Source: F23-B02 sp963650165 (GTDB taxonomy: Bacteria; Bacillota; Clostridia; Oscillospirales; Oscillospiraceae). Taken from it: a DNA stretch of 51,582 nt. The stretch lies in contig CAVJKX010000013.1 of assembly GCA_963650165.1 (NCBI GenBank), forward strand, positions 1 to 51,582, given 5' to 3'. The notes beneath the pieces were generated by a model. The model searched no databases. It saw only the letters and a program-made list of their open reading frames with translations, and was not told the origin of the DNA. Position numbers and translations under genes: made by a program. The first letter of the stretch is position 1. Every line of letters starts with the position of its first letter. Shown here in pieces: positions 1 to 8,768 of the stretch.

Positions 1-73
1 TCGCGATATCCTTTTTTCTTTTCCTGCTCTGTAACTTATCATTGACTAACCTACACGCCTGATAATAAACGAA

Positions 74-109
74 AAAGATGCACCTTCAGATAGGAAGGTG
101 CATCTTTTA
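74..109 (-). terminator. Terminator of the Cys/Met PLP enzyme gene
   Basis: On the minus strand a 14-bp stem with a 6-nt loop, built around GATGCACCTTC/GAAGGTGCATC, is followed by T residues. It lies about 35 bp past the stop codon of the gene ending at 142. The flanking A and T runs make it potentially bidirectional. Confidence 0.8.
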
Positions 110-141
110 TACCGTATTTCATTTCATTTTTTTGTCCGGTT

Positions 142-1344
142 TTATCCGTTAACCTCGAGGCCGGTCTCCTCAAGCGCCTGCCGCAGGTCGTCGATGATAT
201 CCTCGGCGTCCTCGATGCCCACGGAGAAGCGGAAGAAGCCGTTGTGGAACTCCTCGGGATAGAGGTACTGACGCTCATCGTTCTCGCCGAGGAACACGAT
301 GAGGCTCTCGTCGTGTCCGAGGGACACGGCCGAGGTTATGACCTTCAGATGGCTCACGAATTTATTGTGCGTGTCGTGGTCGGCCTTGAGCCCAAAGGAC
401 ATCACGCCGCCGAAGCCGGGCGACATCTGCTTTTTTGCTACCTCGTGACCCTTGTGGCTCTCAAGCCCCGGATAGGCCACGAAGCTGACGCAGGGCTGCT
501 TTTCGAGCCAGTGCGCTACGGTCATGGCGTTTTCGTTGTGCTGGCGCATACGCAGCGGCAGCGTCACCGAGCCGCGCATGATGAGCCACGCGTTGAAGGG
601 GCTGATGGTCCCGCCCAGATTGATCTGCGACTGCGCACGGATCTGATCGAGGTACTCCGTTTTGCCGATGATGGCGCCGCCCATGGAGTCGCCGTGGCCG
701 TTTATGTACTTGGTGAGGCTCTCGACCGCAAAGTCAGCTCCCAGCTCGATGGGGCGCTGGTTAAAGGGCGAGGCGAAGGTGTTGTCCACGCTCAGGAGCG
801 CACCGTGCCGGTGGGCTGTCTCCGCAATGGCTGCGATATCCGAGATCATCAGGGTGGGGTTGCCCGGCGTTTCTATATGTATGAGCTTGGTGTTCGGGCG
901 GATGGCCGCCTCCACGTTTGCGGGATCGGTTGTGTCAACTATCGTGGTCTCGACGCCGAATTTGTTGTTGAGCAGCTCGTTTAAGAGCCTGTACACCGCA
1001 ATGTATGTGACGCTGGAGAAGATCACATGGTCGCCCTTGTTAAGCATTGCGAAAAACAGTCCGCTGAGCGCCGCCACGCCGGAGGCCAGCACAATGCAGT
1101 CCTCGCCGCCCTCGAGCGAAGCGATCCGCTCCTGCAAATACTTCTGATTGGTACCGCCGTTGCGTGTGTAGAGATTTGCTCCGGCATCGGACCAGTTCAT
1201 ATCCGCGGGGTCATACGGCAGCGCGTAGCTGTTGGCCATGGTGATCGGGCGCTTTATCGCGCCGCTGTCCTTATCCACATCGTTGCCCACATGGACTGCG
1301 CGGGTGGCAAATTTAAGTGACTTTTCCTTTCCTTGCGTTGACAT
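142..1344 (-). CDS. Cys/Met metabolism PLP-dependent enzyme (cystathionine gamma-synthase / methionine gamma-lyase family)
   Basis: A 400-residue cytosolic fold-type I PLP enzyme of the trans-sulfuration family. What is seen: the YTRNGG segment (about residues 59-64) that contacts cofactor phosphate, the VDNTF motif with the PLP-binding Asp (about 187), and SLTKYINGH with the Schiff-base lysine at about 212. Length is normal for the family. The ATG at 1344 is chosen because AAAGGCGGG precedes it; an in-frame ATG seven codons upstream overlaps that ribosome site. The family includes cystathionine gamma-synthase, cystathionine beta/gamma-lyase, methionine gamma-lyase and O-acetylhomoserine sulfhydrylase, and the motifs do not separate them. 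It is monocistronic, with a terminator close behind and no visible methionine riboswitch upstream. Confidence 0.9.
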   Translation of the reverse strand: MSTQGKEKSLKFATRAVHVGNDVDKDSGAIKRPITMANSYALPYDPADMNWSDAGANLYTRNGGTNQKYLQERIASLEGGEDCIVLASGVAALSGLFFAMLNKGDHVIFSSVTYIAVYRLLNELLNNKFGVETTIVDTTDPANVEAAIRPNTKLIHIETPGNPTLMISDIAAIAETAHRHGALLSVDNTFASPFNQRPIELGADFAVESLTKYINGHGDSMGGAIIGKTEYLDQIRAQSQINLGGTISPFNAWLIMRGSVTLPLRMRQHNENAMTVAHWLEKQPCVSFVAYPGLESHKGHEVAKKQMSPGFGGVMSFGLKADHDTHNKFVSHLKVITSAVSLGHDESLIVFLGENDERQYLYPEEFHNGFFRFSVGIEDAEDIIDDLRQALEETGLEVNG

Positions 1345-1498
1345 TTCGTGTATCCCGCCTTTCATAAGTCTACCAATACAGTATGGTTATAGGTAATGGT
1401 ATATTAGCACGCCCTCCGGCCGCTGTCAACAGTTATGCCCACGCTGCGGAAAGAGAATATGGCATTGTCGGCGACACAATAAGACAGAAAAAACTATT

Positions 1499-1530
1499 CC
1501 CTGCATACCGAAATATGCAGGGCATTTTAA
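1499..1530 (+). repeat. Hairpin repeat CCCTGCATA/TATGCAGGG, orphan terminator-like
   Basis: A 9-bp perfect stem (CCCTGCATA/TATGCAGGG) is followed by CATTTTAATAT on the plus strand. A near copy lies at 19885-19916, where it terminates the island operon. Here no plus-strand gene precedes it, so it is an orphan. Both copies sit a short distance 3' of a minus-strand tRNA gene. The rest of the gap 1345-1601 shows no convincing gene. Confidence 0.7.
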
Positions 1531-1559
1531 TATCCGGATATGCGAACGAGCATATACAT

Positions 1560-1595
1560 AAAAAAAGACCCGAAAGTTTACACTTTCGAGCCTTA
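1560..1595 (-). terminator. tRNA-Pro terminator
   Basis: Read on the minus strand just after tRNA-Pro, a CGAAAGT/ACTTTCG stem with loop GTAA is followed by GGTC and a run of seven T. A very similar hairpin follows tRNA-Ala at 20160-20196. Confidence 0.8.
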
Positions 1596-1601
1596 TTTGT
1601 T

Positions 1602-1677
1602 TGGTCCGAGTGACTGGATTTGAACCAGCGGCCTCTTGAACCCCATTCAAGCGCGCTACCATCTGCGCTACACCCGG
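1602..1677 (-). tRNA. tRNA-Pro(GGG)
   Basis: A 76-nt cloverleaf on the minus strand including an encoded CCA. The acceptor stem CCGGGTG pairs with CACTCGG (one G-U). The anticodon stem CTTGA/TCAAG encloses loop ATGGGGT, giving anticodon GGG. The T arm contains GGTTCAAATCC. No duplicate fragment of this tRNA is seen in the window. Confidence 0.93.
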
Positions 1678-1817
1678 ATTTCCAACGCCCGATTATATTA
1701 ACACAATTGCGCGGCAATTGCAATACTTATTTTAAAAAAATTATCGTTTTTCGCAATTTCCGCACGGCTCCGGCAGGCCTATTCGAGTAATTTTGTACAC
1801 AAAAAGTCAGATAGCTA

Positions 1818-1846
1818 TTGCTTAGAGCCGGTATTTGGACTATAAT
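1818..1846 (+). promoter_or_regulatory. Sigma-A promoter of the small zinc-ribbon gene
   Basis: TTGCTT (1818-1823) and TATAAT (1841-1846) are separated by exactly 17 bp, upstream of the gene at 1901. The -10 hexamer is perfect and the -35 is weaker. Confidence 0.65.
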
Positions 1847-1900
1847 AATAAAGTAAATACCCGCGAAGAAAACAAGAGTAAAGAAGAGGAGGAAACGACC

Positions 1901-2137
1901 ATGAAATGTCCTCGCTGCGGACATGAAATGACCCTCGATACCCACCGCAAGTATGCTCTGAACATGTGCTACGAGTGCGGCTACATCGAAGGCAGACTCA
2001 ACGACGGCCCCGGCAACGGAGCGAGCAACTACGCCCGCCTGAGAACCATGAACTTCAATGAGGCTGTTGCATTTATCTCCGGCGGTCTCGGCATTGAAGA
2101 GGCAAAGGTCGCCGACTGGCTCGACAACAAGGAATAA
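1901..2137 (+). CDS. Small zinc-ribbon protein (78 aa)
   Basis: A 78-residue protein beginning MKCPRCGHEM with two CxxC pairs (CPRC at residues 3-6 and CYEC near residues 26-29), which form a likely four-cysteine zinc ribbon. The rest is a short acidic/helical segment ending LDNKE. No enzyme motif is present and I do not recognise a named family. The ATG at 1901 has a strong AAGAGGAGG site; the longer reading from 1835 would translate through the promoter region and is rejected. The gene is monocistronic with its own promoter and terminator. A nucleic-acid or protein-binding role is inference only. Confidence 0.8.
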   Translation: MKCPRCGHEMTLDTHRKYALNMCYECGYIEGRLNDGPGNGASNYARLRTMNFNEAVAFISGGLGIEEAKVADWLDNKE

Positions 2138-2146
2138 GCCGGCTGA

Positions 2147-2180
2147 CATCGCCCCGTCTGAGCGCGGGGCGATGTTTTTT
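2147..2180 (+). terminator. Rho-independent terminator of the zinc-ribbon gene
   Basis: A GC-rich stem, CATCGCCCCG paired with CGGGGCGATG, is followed by six T, starting 10 bp after the stop codon at 2137. Confidence 0.9.
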
Positions 2181-2195
2181 ATGCCTTAACCGCGC

Positions 2196-2981
2196 TCACG
2201 CGTCGGTCTGAGCCTTGACCTGACACTGCATGCCGGTGTTGTCGATGGTGTAATCGCCCGTTAAGAGCAGCTGCGACACGGGAACGATCTTATAGCCGTC
2301 GGCAAGCAGTCCCTCGATTATGCCGGGCAGCGCCTCGGGCGTATTTTCGGCGGCATTATGGAAAAGGACTATGCTGCCGGACTTGACGTTGCCGAGCACA
2401 CGCTCTGAAATTTCGGATGCCGGTATCCCCTTCCAGTCGAGGCTGTCAACATCCCACTGGATGGCGCTCATGCCCATGGCGCCGACTGTGCTTATAACGG
2501 TATCGTTATACTCTCCGTAGGGGCAGCGGAACAGTGTGGGCTCCGTGCCTGTCAGATTTTTTATTTTCTCATTCGAGGCCGCGATATTCGACTTTATCTC
2601 ATCTGCCGAAAGCTGCGCGAAGTGCGCGTGATCGTCCGAATGGCTCATGACCTCGTTGCCCGCATCGTGCAGAGCCTTCACGGACTCCGGATACTTATCC
2701 GCCCACTGGCCGACGACGAAAAACGTCGCGTTTATGCCGTATTTGTCGAGTATATCTATGAGCGTCTGCGTGTCCTCGTTGCCCCAGGCCGCGTCAAAGG
2801 ACAGGGCGACCGTTTTATCGTCACGCCGGACGCAGTAGATCGGAAGCTGCCGCTCGGAGGCCGAAACTCCGACCACCGCGGGGCTGTTCGTCGTCCAGAA
2901 TATCACCGCCGTGAGCACAACGAGCGCGGCAGCCGAGGCCGCGGCTCTGCGGTTTTTTATTTTCCCCAATAATTTTTTCAA
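2196..2981 (-). CDS. Polysaccharide deacetylase (NodB domain), membrane-anchored
   Basis: 261 residues: a basic N-terminus and one membrane segment (about 13-31), then an extracytoplasmic NodB deacetylase domain (about 55-245). Seen: SFDAAWG (about 61-67) with the catalytic-base Asp63, the metal-binding HSDDH (about 114-118), and RCPYGEYND (about 152-160). The second aspartate of the usual TFDDG motif is Ala, as in the spore/peptidoglycan PdaB-like subgroup. The family removes N-acetyl groups from cell-wall polysaccharide; the substrate here is not determined. The start is TTG at 2981, preceded by GGGAGGG at good spacing. It is convergent with the zinc-ribbon gene. The next minus-strand gene upstream ends 64 bp away, so it could be the last gene of that run. 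Confidence 0.9.
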   Translation of the reverse strand: MKKLLGKIKNRRAAASAAALVVLTAVIFWTTNSPAVVGVSASERQLPIYCVRRDDKTVALSFDAAWGNEDTQTLIDILDKYGINATFFVVGQWADKYPESVKALHDAGNEVMSHSDDHAHFAQLSADEIKSNIAASNEKIKNLTGTEPTLFRCPYGEYNDTVISTVGAMGMSAIQWDVDSLDWKGIPASEISERVLGNVKSGSIVLFHNAAENTPEALPGIIEGLLADGYKIVPVSQLLLTGDYTIDNTGMQCQVKAQTDA

Positions 2982-3044
2982 AAAGATCCCTCCCGTAAGG
3001 CTTTGTACATTACTATGCCTGTTCGGGAGGGATTATGTATTGCT

Positions 3045-3764
3045 TCAGCCGAATACCCATTGGTACGTTACGCCGAAGGCCTCGCGGAGAAAGTAGTTTA
3101 TCATAATGGGCGCGTAGGTCGTGTGAGCCGCCACCGAGCCGACGCTGACACCGAGAGACTGCGCCAGGAGCTTTGCCCTGTATATATGATACTCGCTCGT
3201 CACGACCGCCGCGGCGGTGTTCGGATCGTCTCCGCGCGAACGGATGATCGCAAAGCTGTTTTCAAGGTTTTCGAGCGTCGAGGCGGACTTATCCTCAAGG
3301 ATCACGCGGCTTTTATCTATGCCGTTCTGCGTGAGCCAGACGTACATCGCCTCGGCCTCGCTTATGTTCTCGTCATCCCCCTGTCCCCCGCTGACTATCG
3401 CTGTGCTGTCGGGGTGCTCCTTCATGTAGTCAGTAGCGGCGCTCACGCGCTCAACGAGCGAGAGTGACGGCGTATCGCCGTGAACTGCGGCGCCGAGAAC
3501 GATTATGTAGTCATATTCCCTGTCTCCGTCACCGGAGGCCGCGCCGACTATCGGCACCTCGACGGCAGCAAGATATACGAGCCCTATCGCCGTGAGAATG
3601 CACGCCGTGCGCTTTATCCGCATTTTCGGGCTCAGGCGCAGCAGTGCGATAAACGCGGCCGCGTAAAACAGCGTGTATGCGATATAGCCGACGCCGCTGA
3701 AGAAAAAGCGCAGGATAAGCCCCATGAGCAGCAGCGCAAGAGGCAGGAAGAGCTTTTTATTCAT
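3045..3764 (-). CDS. DUF218/YdcF-like membrane protein
   Basis: 239 residues. Three hydrophobic segments lie in the first ~75 residues, then a DUF218 domain: YIIVLGAAV (start of the Rossmann-like core), VSGGQG, SEAEAMYVWL and the late VTSEYHIYRA motif. DUF218 (YdcF/SanA/ElyC) proteins are linked to cell-envelope functions such as undecaprenyl-carrier homeostasis, but the reaction is unknown. The start ATG at 3764 overlaps the end of the ABC-F gene by 8 bp, suggesting translational coupling; longer readings run inside that gene. It is the last member of the wall-associated run that includes PBP and FtsW/RodA genes, which fits an envelope role. Confidence 0.85.
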   Translation of the reverse strand: MNKKLFLPLALLLMGLILRFFFSGVGYIAYTLFYAAAFIALLRLSPKMRIKRTACILTAIGLVYLAAVEVPIVGAASGDGDREYDYIIVLGAAVHGDTPSLSLVERVSAATDYMKEHPDSTAIVSGGQGDDENISEAEAMYVWLTQNGIDKSRVILEDKSASTLENLENSFAIIRSRGDDPNTAAAVVTSEYHIYRAKLLAQSLGVSVGSVAAHTTYAPIMINYFLREAFGVTYQWVFG

Positions 3765-5634
3765 CCGACAGCTCCTCCCACATTTCATACATTTCAAGAA
3801 GCCTTGCGTCAAGCTCCTCCTTCTGTGCTCCAAGCTCCATGAGCTTTTGATAGTCGCTGGCGTTTTCCTGCTCGAGCGCTTCAAGCTCCGCGGTCTGCTT
3901 TTCCAGCGCCGCTATCTCGCGCTCAAGCTTTGCAAGGCGCTTTTCCCTGTTCGGTGAGCTTTTCCTTTCCGGCTTTGACTGCTTTGCGGCCCTGGTCTCC
4001 GCCTTTGCCGTGCGCGTAAAGACCTCCTGACGGCTGAGATACTCGCGCATCTGCCCGTAGCTTCCGCGATAGTCAAAAAGCTTTCCGCCGTCGAGATACC
4101 ATATGCGTGTGGCGAATTTTTCGATAAAATACCTGTCGTGCGAAACGAACAGCAGCGCCTCGGTATAATCGGAAACGGCGTCCTCCATCCACTCGCGGCT
4201 TGCGATGTCCAGATGGTTCGTCGGCTCGTCGAGGATCAGAAGGTTTATGTCGCTGCCCATGAGCATGCACAGTCTGAGCCTGCTCTTCTCTCCGCCGGAG
4301 AGCGCTCCGACGGGCGTGAACACGTCCTCACCGCGAAAGCCGAACGCGGCAAGCCTGTCGCGCGCTTCCTGCGGCTGGCAGCGGCAGTCGTACAGCATCG
4401 TATCGAGAAGCGAGCGCTCCTCGTTTGAAAAGCGTATTATCTGCGGCAGGTACGCCGGACGCACGGAGGGGCCGAATTTGATATAGCCCTCGTCGGGTGT
4501 CTCCTGCTGCATTATCATTTTGACGAGCGTGCTCTTCCCCGTTCCGTTATCGCCGATAAGCGCAATGCGCTCGCCGCCGGAAACCGTGAGCTCAAGTCCG
4601 GAGAAAAGCCTCTTTTCGCCGAAGGCCTTGGAGACATTATGGCACACGAGCACCTCGTCGGCGTGAAAATCAGCCGCCGAGAACTTCGCGGAGAGCTTTT
4701 TTGCCTCCGTCGGCTTTGCCGTCTGCTCAAGCTTTGCGATGCGCTTTTCCATCGAAAAGGCGCGCTTGTGCAGCTTGTCGTTGCCCATGAAGGCCCAGAG
4801 ATGCATCTGCTCGGCCGCGCGGGTGAGCTGCTCGAGCTTGGCCTGATCCTTTTCGTATTTTCTGAGCTTTTCCTCAAAGCGCTTCTGCCGCTCGACGACG
4901 TAAAAGCTGTAGCCGCCGGAGTAAAACTCGGCCTTGCCGTCGTTTATCTCGATGCAGCGGCGGGCGATCTTGTCGATAAAATAGCGGTCGTGGCTTATGA
5001 GCAGCACAGTGCCCTTGAAGTGCTGGAGATAATCCTCAAGCCACTCGGTCGCGCGAAGGTCGAGGTGGTTCGTCGGCTCGTCGAGCAGGAGTATATCCGT
5101 TTTTTCGAGGATGAGCCGCGCAAGGTTCACCCTCGTGCGCTCGCCGCCGGAGAGCAGCTCAAAGGGGCGCTCGCGCATGCTCTGCGGTATATCGAGGCCG
5201 TTTGCCACGCGGTTCCGGTCGGTATCCATATCGTAGCCGCCGAGCCGTGCGAAATCGCTCGAGAGCCTGTCGTACTCCGACAGGAGCCTGTCCGACTGGT
5301 CGGTCTCCATTCTGTGCGCAAGCTCCTCGAGCCGGGCGCTTATGGCGTACAGCTCGCGGTGCGCGTCCCTGAGAACGTCCTCGGTCGTCCAGTCCTCAGG
5401 GTAGACGGGGATCTGCGATATGAGCCCCAGGCGCTTGCCGGAGGCTATGGCCACCGTGCCCTCGTCGCAGTCTATCTCACCCGTCAGTATCTTGAAGAGC
5501 GTCGTCTTGCCGCAGCCGTTATGCCCGAGAATGCCGACGCGCTCACCCTCGGCAATGTCGAAGCTGAGCCCGTCAAGTATGTTTTTACCCAATTCAAAGG
5601 ACTTTACAAGCCCGTTGACGGATATGTCTGTCAT
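3757..5634 (-). CDS. ABC-F family ATPase (Uup-like)
   Basis: 625 residues, two tandem ABC domains and no membrane segments. Domain 1: Walker A GHNGCGKTT (about 37-45), signature LSGGERTRVN and Walker B ILLLDEPTNHLD. Domain 2: GDNGTGKST, LSGGEKSRLR and LLILDEPTNHLD. The inter-domain linker is charged and helical, and a C-terminal coiled coil (about 545-620) is rich in Lys/Glu/Ala. ABC-F proteins act on ribosomes: EttA/Uup-type housekeeping factors or target-protection resistance factors. The C-terminal coiled coil resembles Uup more than the short-tailed resistance types, but specificity cannot be set by eye. It lies 12 bp after the PBP gene start region and overlaps the DUF218 gene. Confidence 0.92.
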   Translation of the reverse strand: MTDISVNGLVKSFELGKNILDGLSFDIAEGERVGILGHNGCGKTTLFKILTGEIDCDEGTVAIASGKRLGLISQIPVYPEDWTTEDVLRDAHRELYAISARLEELAHRMETDQSDRLLSEYDRLSSDFARLGGYDMDTDRNRVANGLDIPQSMRERPFELLSGGERTRVNLARLILEKTDILLLDEPTNHLDLRATEWLEDYLQHFKGTVLLISHDRYFIDKIARRCIEINDGKAEFYSGGYSFYVVERQKRFEEKLRKYEKDQAKLEQLTRAAEQMHLWAFMGNDKLHKRAFSMEKRIAKLEQTAKPTEAKKLSAKFSAADFHADEVLVCHNVSKAFGEKRLFSGLELTVSGGERIALIGDNGTGKSTLVKMIMQQETPDEGYIKFGPSVRPAYLPQIIRFSNEERSLLDTMLYDCRCQPQEARDRLAAFGFRGEDVFTPVGALSGGEKSRLRLCMLMGSDINLLILDEPTNHLDIASREWMEDAVSDYTEALLFVSHDRYFIEKFATRIWYLDGGKLFDYRGSYGQMREYLSRQEVFTRTAKAETRAAKQSKPERKSSPNREKRLAKLEREIAALEKQTAELEALEQENASDYQKLMELGAQKEELDARLLEMYEMWEELSDE

Positions 5635-5646
5635 TATATTTCTCCC

Positions 5647-6936
5647 TTACTTGCTCACCGCCGCCTGAAGCACGGTGTTTATGACGCTTCCGGCCGCGCT
5701 CAGGCCGCTGCCGCCGTTTTCGACGATGCACGCAAAGGCGTAGGGATGCTCATCGTCGTTGAGAAAGCCGACGAACCAGCCGTGCGCGGCCTTGCCGTCG
5801 CCGACCTCGGCCGTGCCTGTCTTGGCGGAGATGTTGAGCCCCGGGAAGCGGTCCTGCCCGTAGTGATACACAACGTTGTAGTTCATCATCGAGGCTACCT
5901 TCTGCGCCGTGTCGGACGAGATGAGCTGCGTCGTTTTTTCCGACTGGCCGAGCAGCGAGGGCTCGACGGCCGTGCCGCCGTTTGCATATGCTCCGGCAAG
6001 GCGCATCATCGCATAGGGGCATACAAGGTCGTTGTACTGGCCGATGCCCGACCAGGCCATGGCGGCGCTCATGGAGCTGTCCTTGTCGTAATTGCCGGCC
6101 TGTGTCGTTATGCTGTCGAGCTTCAGTGACGTCGTTATGCCGAGCTTTTCGGCATACTGCGCGATCACATCCGGGCCGAGCTCAAGCGATATCTCGGCAA
6201 AGGCGCAGTTGCAGGAGTTTGAAAGCGCCTGCTCGATGGTCTGCTGGCCGTGCGTGCCGGTGCAGTTTATCGTGACGCCCTTTACGTCAACCGAACCCGT
6301 GCAGGTGAAGGTGCGGTGGTACAGATCGTCGATATTCTCTATCGCCGCCGTCAGGGTCACGAGCTTGAACACCGAGCCCGGCGTGAACGCCGCGCTTATG
6401 CAGCGGTTTATATACGCGCCGTCCGGCAGCGTATCCGGCGGGTTGAGCGGATCAATGGACGGTGAGGACACCATGCACAGCACCTCGCCCGTTTTGTAGT
6501 TATAGACCATGACCGCGCCGCTGCGGCCGTTTAACGCCTCGTATGCCTTGACGTTGAGGTCGGCGTCGATCGTGAGCTGAAGGTTCACGTCCTCCTTCTC
6601 CTCGATGCCGGTTATGAGGTTAAAGCCCGAAAGCTCGCGCTTAAACGAGTTCAGCGCGCCCGTGCCGACGTTTCCGACATAATCGCCGGTGACGTGGTAG
6701 CAGGCTATGCGCGTATTCGCGTTTTCCGCATAGCTCTTTTCGCCGCCGCCCATCTGAGCAAGCTTCGTGCCGCTGCGGTCCGTTATCGTGTACTCGCTGC
6801 CGGAGGTGGACTGGTCAAAATACAGCGCCCAGGTCTCGCCGTCCTTTATATAGCGGCCGACGTACACAAGCAGTCCTATAACAATGAGAAACGCCATCAG
6901 AAGCGCGGAAAAGGCGCGGAGAGATACCTTTTTCAT
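5647..6936 (-). CDS. Class B penicillin-binding protein (PbpA/FtsI-type transpeptidase)
   Basis: 429 residues, short for a class B PBP. One N-terminal membrane anchor (about 8-27), a reduced dimer/pedestal region, then the transpeptidase domain. Catalytic motifs: SVFK with the nucleophile Ser (about 188-191), SCN (about 241-243) and KTGT (about 372-375). It crosslinks peptidoglycan outside the membrane. The start overlaps the stop of the FHA-FtsW/RodA gene by 4 bp, a coupled SEDS-PBP pair. SEDS glycosyltransferases work with cognate class B PBPs, so this is probably its partner. All active-site motifs are intact. Whether the pair serves division, elongation or sporulation is not decided by sequence. 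Confidence 0.9.
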   Translation of the reverse strand: MKKVSLRAFSALLMAFLIVIGLLVYVGRYIKDGETWALYFDQSTSGSEYTITDRSGTKLAQMGGGEKSYAENANTRIACYHVTGDYVGNVGTGALNSFKRELSGFNLITGIEEKEDVNLQLTIDADLNVKAYEALNGRSGAVMVYNYKTGEVLCMVSSPSIDPLNPPDTLPDGAYINRCISAAFTPGSVFKLVTLTAAIENIDDLYHRTFTCTGSVDVKGVTINCTGTHGQQTIEQALSNSCNCAFAEISLELGPDVIAQYAEKLGITTSLKLDSITTQAGNYDKDSSMSAAMAWSGIGQYNDLVCPYAMMRLAGAYANGGTAVEPSLLGQSEKTTQLISSDTAQKVASMMNYNVVYHYGQDRFPGLNISAKTGTAEVGDGKAAHGWFVGFLNDDEHPYAFACIVENGGSGLSAAGSVINTVLQAAVSK

Positions 6937-8663
6937 GCCGTCTCCTCCTTCTGCTCCTTCTGCGCCGCGCTCTCGCGCTGCTGCTTTTTCGTTCGGGCCT
7001 CCGGCGGGCGCACGACGAAGCTTGCGCCCTTGCGCGTATCGCCCGCCTTAATGAACGCAAGCAGCATCCAGCACGCGAGCACCGACGTGCCGCCGCGCGA
7101 CACGAAGGGGAAGGTAACACCCGTAAACGGCAGGATATCCACCGAGCCGAAGACGTTGAGCGCGACCTGCACCATGAACATGCTCGCGGTCGCGCAGGCC
7201 GCTATTGAATAGTACGCGCTGCGGCCGTGGCCGGAGTTGCGCACGGCAAAAAACGCAAGCGCAAGTATCGCAAGCACGGCGCACACGGCGATTATGAGAC
7301 CGAGCTCCTCGCACATGACGCCGAACACCGTGTCCGTATTTCCGGCAAAGGTGCTCTTGAGCCAGCCGTTGCCCGCTCCCTTTCCGAAAAGTCCGCCGGA
7401 CGCGCCGGCAGAGAGGGCGTGCGTCTGCTGATAGCCGCCGTCCCAGATATTCTCTGCGTCCCAGATATGCCCCCAGGTCGCAAAGCGCTTTGCCACATGG
7501 TCCTTCATCTTCAGCATCAGAAAGCCCGCCATTCCGGCGCCCGTTATGGCCAGCGCCACCGTCGCTATCGAGCCCGAGCGCATGAAGGATATGACGAGGA
7601 AGGTCACGAAGAATATAAGCGCCGTGCCGAAGTCGCTGCTGAAGGCGAGGAATATTACGCACAGCGCGGAAAACGCTATGAAGAGTATAAGGTTCTTGGT
7701 GCTGAACAGTCTGTCGAGCGTCGCGGCGCCGACATAGATGAACGCGACCTTTACAAACTCCGAGGGCTGGATCGACGTCGTGCCGATAAATATCCAGTTC
7801 TTCGCGCCGTACTGCTCACGTCCGAGGACGAGCACCGCGGCGAGGATGAGCACCGACAGTATCGCAAGCGGCAGTCGCATGGTCTTTGTCCTGTCAAGAT
7901 CGCGCAGCCACCAGCCGAGGGCGAAAAACGCGGTCACGCCCGTAAAGACGATGAGCATCTGCCGGAACATCTCGTCCGGTACGGACGAGGCTATGACGGA
8001 CAGGCCGATCGACGAGAGGAAAAAGGCCAGCGTTTCGACCTCAAAGCCCGTGCGGCGTATGCTGCGCATGGCAAAATAGCAGAACCACTCGAGCAGTACG
8101 AGCAGCGCAAAGCCGAGCATTATGCCCGCAAGATATTCGCTTTCGGCCGTGCACAGGTGCTCAAGCAGAAGCAGTGCCTGAAAAAGAGTCAGGAAAAACA
8201 GCGTCACCGCCGGGTGCACGCGCTTCCAGCTCTGCGTTCTGCGAGCCTCAATGGCATCGCGCTGCTTTTCGCTGATATCACGAAAGCGCACGCTGTTTCC
8301 GGCGAGGTTGAGAACGTCGCCGTCGCGCACGGCGGTGCCCGTGGCCTGAACCTTTTCGCCGTTTACCCAGACTCCGCCCTTGGAGAAGATATCGAATATG
8401 CGCCATGCGCCCTTGGGGCTGCGTATGAGTACGGCGTGCACGCGGCTGACCGAGGCATAGGGCAGGCAGATATCCGCAGACTTTGAGCGGCCGATGAGGT
8501 TTTCCCAGTGGTTTATGAGCGCCACCCCGTCGTCCCTGTGGATATATCCCCAGATCTCAGTCTGCGATTTGCTGCCGAGCATACTGCGCATGCAGCGTAT
8601 AAGCACGATTATCGCAAACAGCGGAAGTATATATGAAGCTGTCCTGACGAGCATGTCAGCCAA
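6933..8663 (-). CDS. FtsW/RodA/SpoVE-family SEDS glycosyltransferase with N-terminal FHA domain
   Basis: About 576 residues. A hydrophobic N-terminal segment (about 8-24) is followed by an FHA domain (about 45-130) with GRS and SRVHA, the phosphothreonine-binding positions, then about ten membrane segments typical of SEDS proteins, ending with a basic/Gln-rich tail. SEDS proteins polymerise lipid II glycan strands. The FHA domain implies recognition of a phosphothreonine protein, hence control by a Ser/Thr kinase (inference; no kinase in this window). The start is placed at TTG 8663 behind AGAGGTG; ATG 8654 and GTG 8672 are alternatives. It heads a tight minus-strand run with the PBP. It is divergent from the NusG-II gene. 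Confidence 0.88.
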   Translation of the reverse strand: MADMLVRTASYILPLFAIIVLIRCMRSMLGSKSQTEIWGYIHRDDGVALINHWENLIGRSKSADICLPYASVSRVHAVLIRSPKGAWRIFDIFSKGGVWVNGEKVQATGTAVRDGDVLNLAGNSVRFRDISEKQRDAIEARRTQSWKRVHPAVTLFFLTLFQALLLLEHLCTAESEYLAGIMLGFALLVLLEWFCYFAMRSIRRTGFEVETLAFFLSSIGLSVIASSVPDEMFRQMLIVFTGVTAFFALGWWLRDLDRTKTMRLPLAILSVLILAAVLVLGREQYGAKNWIFIGTTSIQPSEFVKVAFIYVGAATLDRLFSTKNLILFIAFSALCVIFLAFSSDFGTALIFFVTFLVISFMRSGSIATVALAITGAGMAGFLMLKMKDHVAKRFATWGHIWDAENIWDGGYQQTHALSAGASGGLFGKGAGNGWLKSTFAGNTDTVFGVMCEELGLIIAVCAVLAILALAFFAVRNSGHGRSAYYSIAACATASMFMVQVALNVFGSVDILPFTGVTFPFVSRGGTSVLACWMLLAFIKAGDTRKGASFVVRPPEARTKKQQRESAAQKEQKEETA

Positions 8664-8733
8664 GCGAGTCACCTCTTTGAAATTAATTAGTATTGCAATA
8701 TACTCATCAGAATAATATCATAAAAGCGGCTCA

Positions 8734-8762
8734 TTGACAAGCAAGCCGGATTTATTTACAAT
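8734..8762 (+). promoter_or_regulatory. Sigma-A promoter almost touching the NusG-II start codon
   Basis: TTGACA (8734-8739), 17 bp, TACAAT (8757-8762). The expected transcription start (about 8768-8770) falls on the first ATG at 8769, so the transcript would be leaderless or nearly so. Confidence 0.65.
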
Positions 8763-8768
8763 AGGTTC

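Noticed and set aside
1345..1601. Possible methionine riboswitch upstream of the Cys/Met PLP enzyme
   Set aside because: No SAM riboswitch core or T-box motif could be recognised; only short hairpins are present.
4639..6129. Long open frame (496 codons) on the plus strand across the ABC-F and PBP genes
   Set aside because: It lies opposite well-marked minus-strand genes with intact motifs. Its protein has no recognisable domain and a composition typical of antisense reading in G+C-rich DNA.
7227..8486. 419-codon plus-strand open frame opposite the SEDS gene
   Set aside because: Highly basic, low-complexity translation and no start context; a shadow of the minus-strand gene.
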